The notes under the pieces: model-generated
The model's input: the letters and a program-made list of their open reading frames with translations, nothing else
Database searches by the model: none
What the model was told of the DNA's origin: nothing
Shown here: one piece after another, positions 57,140-64,000 of the stretch
How the letters are laid out: every line of letters begins with the position of its first letter
How positions within the stretch are numbered: position 1 is the stretch's first letter
Origin: Ornithodoros turicata
Taxonomy: Eukaryota > Arthropoda > Arachnida > Ixodida > Argasidae
Assembly (NCBI RefSeq): GCF_037126465.1
Contig: NC_088206.1
Location: 71,303,687 to 71,367,686 of the forward strand
DNA length: 64,000 nt
Reading direction: 5' to 3'
Program-made: the position numbers and the translations under genes

Positions 57140-60070
57140 AAGCGCGGAGCACGCCTGCTGGAGCCGTCGTCAGTTGCGCCTCGTCTCTGGATGTGTTGAG
57201 ACGTGACTCGTGCGTTGTCCGAGAGTAGTAATAAAAATAATAATAATTATAACTTTATTTTTGTTTAGGTGCCCCAAAAGTTAATAAATAAGCCAGTCTA
57301 TCTGTCCGGCTACACTCTGCTACAGGGTAGGACAGCGGGGTCTTTAGCGTGCTTTCTGGAACATGACAGACGCCAGCATTCCGGAACACGGTGCTGGAAG
57401 AAATGTTCACCTCCCTCACATTGGTACTCTGCCACATCAGAGCAGGCAATATGAATGCAGTGCATTCACTCGACTCCAAAATGAGGTCTCACCAGTCACT
57501 ATGACAAGCAGAGGGAAGGACCAGAACGTCGACTCATGTGACTCGGCTCGCGGTGGTTTCAACTAATTAATGAATCTCGAGCTTGATTAGTTAATGACGC
57601 TCGTTTTAATGCCGAGGAGAAATAACATGAGGTCCTAATTAAAAAAAAAAGTGTCTTCTAACTTTCCACCATCGCCCCCTTTTTTTCATCCTGCAAGACA
57701 TTGGAGGACGGAAGCGGAGACGTAATTCATATAACACGCGACAGACTACTACATGCTGTCAGCAGTTTATCGCCAGCCATGATGTATGGTTTTCTGCAGA
57801 AAGCTAACACAGTCTCGCCCTTTCTCGCTAAGTTCTTTTTTTCTTTTTTTCGCACGTAAAGCGCGAAATATGTACAAGTATGCCGCGTTCGCCGTTTTCC
57901 GACTCGGCACAAAAAAAAGAAAAATAAGAAAAATAATACGCGCGAAGAAAAGACGCGAAATTGAGTGGAGAACCAAGATCTTAATGAAGGTATTTCTTTA
58001 ATGTAATTACCTGCAGGGGCAAGCGGCCTTATAGAAGCGGCCGAAAACCATTAATCTTTTACCACGTCACTTTCTGAGTTATGGCAGGGCGTTAATATTA
58101 AATTACACCCACCAGTTCTCAGCCTAGGATTGGGACAAAAGTGTCAACGCGCCAGGGTGGGGTGTGGGAGCGAGAGTATTACAGAGGGCGCCAGAGTAGA
58201 ACGTGTGACGAAAAGTGTGGAAGTATAGCTGTACATGGCAGGGGAAACTTGTGTCATTTATTATGATTAGTATTGGTTTCTTCGAGTCGCTTAACGACCG
58301 CCCGGGACTTTTTCTATGCGGGTATAAGGGGGTAGAAGTAACGCAGTGTTTATACGGTGGCGGCGATGATAAATTGAACGCGAGGCGGCGCTGCGGGAAA
58401 AGTTTATTTGTTGCCGTCGTCTGTTAACGACGAAGTGATGCTCTTTTGCGCTGATGAATATTTAGTGCGGAGTTGGTCAACGATGGTGTTAACAATGAGA
58501 AATGTGGGCTGGTGTAATGAGAATTTTTCGCGCCCGTTTTGTGGTTGGATAGAGAAGAATAGAAAATCTGGAGCTTAAAGGGACAGCGTGAAATAGTTGA
58601 CAGGATACGAGATTAAAGCGGCGTAACGATACGATAAGAGCCTATTGGTAACCAAGAACAGTCGCCAGACCCTGATGATGACATAATGACGTCACGATGA
58701 CGTAACAATGACGTCAGCATTAACCGAGGCACCACTTTTTACTGAGTTCATTCCCGTCACAGGACACAGAAGTCTCCTTTGAGAATTGTAAGAAGGTAAC
58801 TAACAAAGCTTCTCTTCGTACTCCGCAGCCCAAAAACGACAAGTTACCTGGGAATGACGTCACGAGATAAGATACAGCGTGACGTGCGCTGGGGGTCGGC
58901 TGGGCAAAATTAACCACGTTCTTCCCGGTCCTTTCTCAAGAACTCATAACAAATCGTTGATAAAAGGATGTGTGCCTTCTCTGCTTACATACGACAGAAG
59001 CGCCATCTATATATCTCTCTATCTGACCATCCCTTTCAGCTCGCTCCTCTGATGCCTCGTATAATTACCCCCTAACTGACCGTACAGCACAACGCGAATG
59101 TTAATTCCAACTTTCTCGCAAATTATCAGCCGGCCGCTTGCACCCCGTTGAAACAACCACAACACACACACACATACGTATATCTAAATTATCAGGACTA
59201 AGCCTAACTATATCGCCGGCCCTTTCACACCCCTCGTTCCCCAAAAAGTGGGGGAAACCACACAGCTCTCCTTTAGCGGCGATTTCCGCCACGCGACGCA
59301 AACTTTGAAAAGAGTCATCAAAGTCGGTCTCCTTTAGACTTTCCCGATATGCTAATAGGGGTCGCTTTCAAACAATGCCGGTGTCGCCCTCTGTGGCCTC
59401 CCGTAACTTCCCTCCCTGTTTTTAAAAGACCTCATAAGGAAGATATATGTATATGTAGGAAGAGCTGAGGGAACAATGACGATGTTTCCCCGTTTCGACG
59501 CAGTTTAGGCTTCATCGTTTAGGGAAGATAGATACGAACGCGCAAAGAAAGGGAGACCTCACCCTTTCCATCCTTTCGCTTCCCGTTTTAGTACGTAAAT
59601 ATCCCATAGTGCTTTCAGAATCATGGCCTCGTTAAACTATGCGGGACAAAATGCTTCATTATACGGTCTGATGTTTGTTTGTGTACGGGAGCATGCGCAG
59701 TGAAGGGCCTTTGTGCGGAGAAACGGGAAATTCTAGGTTGTCGTCGATTGTGGCCGATGATGACGATAAAAGGAAGTCATTTTACCGCGGAGTGAGGACG
59801 TTGTTTCGGCAACGCGATCTTGTCCGCTGGGAGTTTATTCAGATAGGGGTATAGCAACAGGCAATTTGAATAAAAAATGTCCCTTTCCTCCTTTTACTTT
59901 CTCTCTCTCTCTCTCTCTCGCTCTCTTTCTTTTCCTTTTTTTTTTGTCCTTAGCGAATCAGGGCAACTTCAATTCAGACGCTTCATCCAAGTGACCATTC
60001 CCAAACAGAGGTTGTACCCCACGGTGCGACGGTGTATTTAAATGATGCATTCAGTAATTGGAAGAAATTT
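57140..60070. other. No supported gene in about 2.9 kb
   Basis: No exon recognised. It holds a cluster of cAMP-response-like palindromes (58685-58717), a TC microsatellite (59902-59921) and an A/T-run region. Confidence 0.35.
58685..58717. promoter_or_regulatory. Cluster of TGACGTCA-like sites
   Basis: AATGACGTCACGATGACGT then AACAATGACGTCAGC: two full TGACGTCA octamers and one TGACGTAA in 33 bp, with another TGACGTCA at 58855-58862. Such sites bind CREB/ATF proteins in animals. No gene is adjacent, so function is open. Confidence 0.35.
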
Positions 60071-60089
60071 GTTAAGGATATCGGTGTGG

Positions 60090-60325
60090 GAGAATGTCGG
60101 ATCCCACCACCGGATGAATTCTCTGATGCTTTCTCTGGGTTTTTGCGACAAACTTTCCAGAGATATCTCGCTATATCTCCCCATGAAGTCTGCCCAGGAC
60201 GCGTGTTAGCCCCCTTCCATGTCTCCGACTTCTCTTTGCTGCTCTCTTTCCACCTCCACACGCCTGTACACCGCATATAGCCATTGTTGCATTGTTGCAG
60301 TGCTAAAAGCTCTAGAGGTATTTTT
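60090..60325 (+). repeat. tRNA-derived SINE copy
   Basis: Body with GGGTTTTTGCGACAAACTTT, GAAGTCTGCCCAGGACGCGT, CT-rich region, and a decayed 3' end ATAGCCATTGTTGCATTG. More diverged than the other copies. Confidence 0.55.
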
Positions 60326-61542
60326 TCGAATGTTCGATGGCACTCGGTCGAAATAGTATTCAGCATAGAGCAGCCGTCCACTCCGGAAGAAGCAAAAAAA
60401 AAAAAAAAAGAAAGAAAAATGAAGAAGAAGAAGAAGTGGGGAGTCTAGTCGGCCTCCTGGTCGTCGATTGGTTCTCTCAACGAAAATTTCGAGAACTTTA
60501 TGTCCGAAGATTCATATCGGAGTCGCATCAACTCGATTCTCTGCTCCCTAATCCATCTCTCACCCTATCTATCAAAGCTTTTCAACCTTACACACGTCCT
60601 CCATTGTGTACAACCTACACAAAATTACAAAATCGATACAGATATCATCTTCCCCGAGCCCTCTCGCCGGAAACTTTCCACTGCTGCCACACCCTCCCCG
60701 ACAACTCCGCTGATAAACTTCTCAATTACAAGTTGAACTAAATTACCGAGTAGCGACCGATAAGGTGTTTCACTTGGAACGCCGTAAATTGGGAAAAAGT
60801 TCGAGTCAGGCGAACCGTTCAAAAAGCCAGGATCAGCTTCGAGAAGGAAAAAAAAAAAAAAAGTTCTGGCTTGCGTCACTGCCCCTATCTAAGCTTTCGT
60901 ATTATAACGAAGTACTCGCTGTCTATGCATAAAAAGACGCCTTTATATATATACATACATGTGCGCGCATTTAAATTTAAAGGTTGGAGATACGGAGCCG
61001 GCTTCTAAATTAGCATCACTACGGATATATCACGCGTCGGAAGGTAATATATTACCTCTAAACTCCACCAGCGTTTCTACACAGTATAAAGATAGACCGT
61101 AACGTAAAATTCTTCCTGTACGAGAAATACACGGAGCTGTATTACATTTACAAAAAAAAAACAAAAAAGATTCCTGTTCTGTTTCATCAGTTTGAGTTTC
61201 GGGTATCTCTCCGGCGCTTGTTAGTGAGCGAAAAAAAAAAGTGTTTTGTACCTCTGTTTTTTTTGTTGTTGTTGTTGTTTTTTTCAGGTGTGTCTGTGTT
61301 TGACTGTACAGTTTTATAACGATGCAGCGTAATGGGTCGAAAACACGGGAATATATCCTTTGTTATAGGGAGGAGTTCCTTCCTCTTGTTGTTTCTTGCT
61401 GTGGCAATTTGTTTCGCACCGTTTCTTTTATCAATCGTGTTTTGCTTGGGCTTTGTACATTTGTGTATGAAGGAGTTGACGTATTTAAAAAATTGAAAGA
61501 AAACACGTTCGTTCAGCGTTCACAAAGTCGTTGTGTACTGAT

Positions 61543-62071
61543 ATTGACTGTTTGCTAGGTAACAATGGGCACATTTAAGTGATTGCTGAAGTAATTGGTT
61601 CACGTGTCTGTCGTGTCGCCGGGATCGATCTTGCAATTTGCATGATAACATAATTTAAGTAACGAAAAGTTAGTTAATCAAACGCCTCCGTTTGGCATTG
61701 ATCAGGTTGTCGTGCACCGTTAACTGCATTTTGGCCGTTTCATGGCAACAATGTAAACATTTAATCCGTTTTGCAGTATTGGTTCATGTTTTTATCTGAT
61801 CTCCCGTATCAATCTTGCAATTTGCCTGACAGCATACGTTACGTAACAATTAATTAATCCAACGCGACTGCTTGGCATTGATAAGGTTGCCGAGCACCGT
61901 TAACTGCTTTTGACTGTTTGCATGGCAACAATGTGCACATTTAATTCGTTGTTGCAGTAATTGGTTCACGTTTTCATCTTGTCTCCAGGATCGATCTTGC
62001 AATTTGCACGATAACGTAGTTTAAGTAACGAAAAGTAATTAATCGAACGCGTCTGTTTGGCATTGATAAGG
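61543..62071. repeat. Three tandem copies of a 180-186-bp unit
   Basis: The mark GGCAACAATGTGCACATTTAA recurs at about 61560, 61746 and 61926; other shared words are GATCGATCTTGCAATTTGC and TTTGGCATTGATAAGGT. The third copy is cut by the SINE that follows. Confidence 0.85.
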
Positions 62072-62325
62072 TATTCCGTGTTAACGCCGCGAAGCAACTG
62101 TAGCTATGTCAGGTGGACAGACGGAGAGCAAAAGGAATGCAAGAGGTATGGGGTAAGTGCGCGTCGTGGGCCGACTTCAGGAGGAATTTCGTGGCGCATG
62201 TGGAACATGAAAGGGATTGATACACATTACCATCCCCCACATTGCTACCGCCCTCGGCGGGGATCGAACCCGAGATCTTGAGCTCAGCGAGCCAGCACCG
62301 CGAACACCGAAATTATATCCGGCTG
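62069..62325 (-). repeat. tRNA-derived SINE copy, reverse orientation
   Basis: In reverse complement: head with B box GGGTTCGATCCCCG, body with GAAGTCGGCCCACGACGCGC, and 3' end ACAGTTGCTTCGCGGCGTTA. It lies at the end of the tandem unit above. Confidence 0.7.
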
Positions 62326-63124
62326 TCACATCAAGTCAAGCATCTCCGTCAGCGAAGTGACTGCGGGAGAGGTCACGTGTTTACGAGAACCAATAGAAAT
62401 TCCCCGGACTCTTTACACCTATGACGACAGAGCGCGACGCCGAAGCTTCTTCGAGTTTTTCGGATTTCACAAGTAACGACACGCAGTAAGCCAATTCTTC
62501 TCTCCTGAATGTTCTGGTGTGCACTATACACTGCTTATGAGCACACACATCGTGTGGTCACAACCCCTTTTTTCAAAGGAGGTATTTGAAATTTTCATAA
62601 ATCGAGTGAAGTGATTATTGTGCCCGCTTACTTCGTTGCAACACGAGGAGGGACCACGCAGTCGAAGATCGGCATTTTCTAACAGGAGCGTGACTTCCGC
62701 CGCTATTGGACGCAGGTCTCTCGAACAAGAATCACCGATTGGCTTCGTTACGTTTTAGGCACACGCGTACCCCTGCACTGCGTTTCTTCAGGCCATCCGG
62801 TTTCTGCGTTCGCAAAGGTTATCTTACTGTGGGTACTTTACAGTACAGTGATCGTTGTAACGATATCGCTTTTCGCTGTCGAGCTATCGCTGTCCCTGTG
62901 CGGGTCGACTCCGCCTAGTACGAAAGGCAAGCCGAGGAAGTATTACGACTAGCACACCTACGCATTTTTAATCTCTCTGTTTTCCATATAACTCAAAACG
63001 GCTGCCCAGGTGTTGAGCACTATTGTTTGCTTGTTTATGTACATTTTTAACACGAGACTCAACACTGTTTATGTACATTTTTAGGACTCCCGAGGCTACT
63101 GCCATTGTTTCGTGGCACTTCCCC

Positions 63125-63262
63125 ATATATCGAATTACCGCTTATGTCGAATTACCGCTTATGTCGAATTACCGCTTATGTCGAATTACCGCTTATGTCG
63201 AATTACCACTTATATCGATTTTTTTCTGGTCCTGTCGACTTCGTTATAACGAGGTTTTCTGT
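63125..63262. repeat. 17-bp tandem repeat with Tigger/pogo-like flank
   Basis: Five copies of CGAATTACCGCTTATGT, the last diverged, then TTCGTTATAACGAGGTTTTC, which resembles the ends of pogo/Tigger-type elements. A similar GGTTATAACGAAGGTTC is at 41857-41873. Class assignment is from memory and tentative. Confidence 0.55.
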
Positions 63263-64000
63263 ATTCTTACCTAGGCTCGCGTCACCATAACCCTGTTTTG
63301 ATTACGACGTTATCATAGTTCATTATATTCCGTATTAGCCTCACGAAGCAACTTCGCATACCAGCGGTGCACACCAACGCCACGGCAACGCCGCCGGTAA
63401 CGCCACAACGTCATTAAGGGTCCGCTAATTATGACCGTAGAGAGGCCGTAACTATGGAGATAAGCTGACACCAGCCGCATGGGTAGCCACTGACAGCCAC
63501 AGCAAGACCGTTTGAAATCGCCAGCTGCGATTGGCTGAAGCAGACGACGTCCAGACTTTATGCGTGCACGTGTACGTATATGTTGTGTTGCAGTTGGGCG
63601 AATGAGTGAGAGGATTGTGTGTGAGAGAGAGAGAGTCAGTATCTAGGTGGCGCTGCAGAGGAGGCAGTAGCAGGTGAAGAGAGGACAATAGGAAGGAGTT
63701 GTAGACAGTGTGGTCAGCATCAAGGGATGGATATCAAGAGATGGGAGAAGGGCACGTTGTTGGAAGAGGGAGTGTTAATGCCTATATTTGACCGGGACGC
63801 GTAGCTGCACGTGTTTGAAGTTTTTCTTCGGGGTGGCCGCGAGAGCAGTAGGCAACTCCTTTGACTCTTTGGCCTTTGCCGCAGAGGCCTTGACAGTGCC
63901 TGCGTGCAGTCAGTGCTGCCCTACTTGAAAGCTTTGAACCCCGAAAGCTTGAAACCCGAAGGGTTCAGGTTTAAGGCATGTTTGAAGTAAGGGTGAGCAG
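63263..64000. other. Right edge, no supported gene
   Basis: No exon recognised in the last 740 bases. A short GA run lies at 63625-63635. Confidence 0.35.

Overview
The window looks like nuclear DNA of an arthropod, most likely a hard tick or close chelicerate. The genes have introns with GT/AG borders. There is an intronless-looking M13 (neprilysin-family) exon whose catalytic residues are lost, a type expanded in ticks. The rest is very rich in tRNA-derived SINEs, foldback elements and satellite DNA. The tick assignment is inference from gene families and repeat content, not from a search.

Layout. 1-1532: no supported gene. 1533-3562 (+): large terminal exon of a membrane-anchored M13 protein in which the zinc motif HExxH reads KELIR. 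3563-14560: no supported gene, but many small mobile or foldback elements and SINEs. 14588-25650: an 11-kb satellite array of 154-bp and 222-bp monomers arranged in higher-order units of 376, 530 and 684 bp, broken by a 100-N assembly gap (23856-23955). 25650-28020: diverged satellite monomers mixed with two copies of a broken Ty3/Gypsy-type integrase fragment and a tRNA-headed SINE. 28525-44527 (-): a complete 14-coding-exon SLC6 gene that splices by eye into 657 residues without a stop, with a probable non-coding leader exon ending at 45234. 45400-64000: no supported gene; GGAAT-rich DNA, SINEs, short tandem arrays, foldback elements and microsatellites.

Function. The SLC6 protein is a sodium-coupled plasma-membrane amino-acid transporter by motif. 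Glycine stands where monoamine carriers have aspartate, so an amino-acid substrate is favoured, and there is an unusual glutamate in the unwound part of TM6. The M13 protein is expected to be a non-catalytic ectodomain, perhaps a binding or decoy protein. Nothing links the two genes functionally.

The most unusual parts are the satellite array (its left edge lies inside one end of a foldback element that exists whole at 5.5 kb), a set of foldback retroposons sharing a short 3' tail with 12-15 bp target duplications, and a 137-bp tRNA-derived SINE with an intact 12-bp target duplication.
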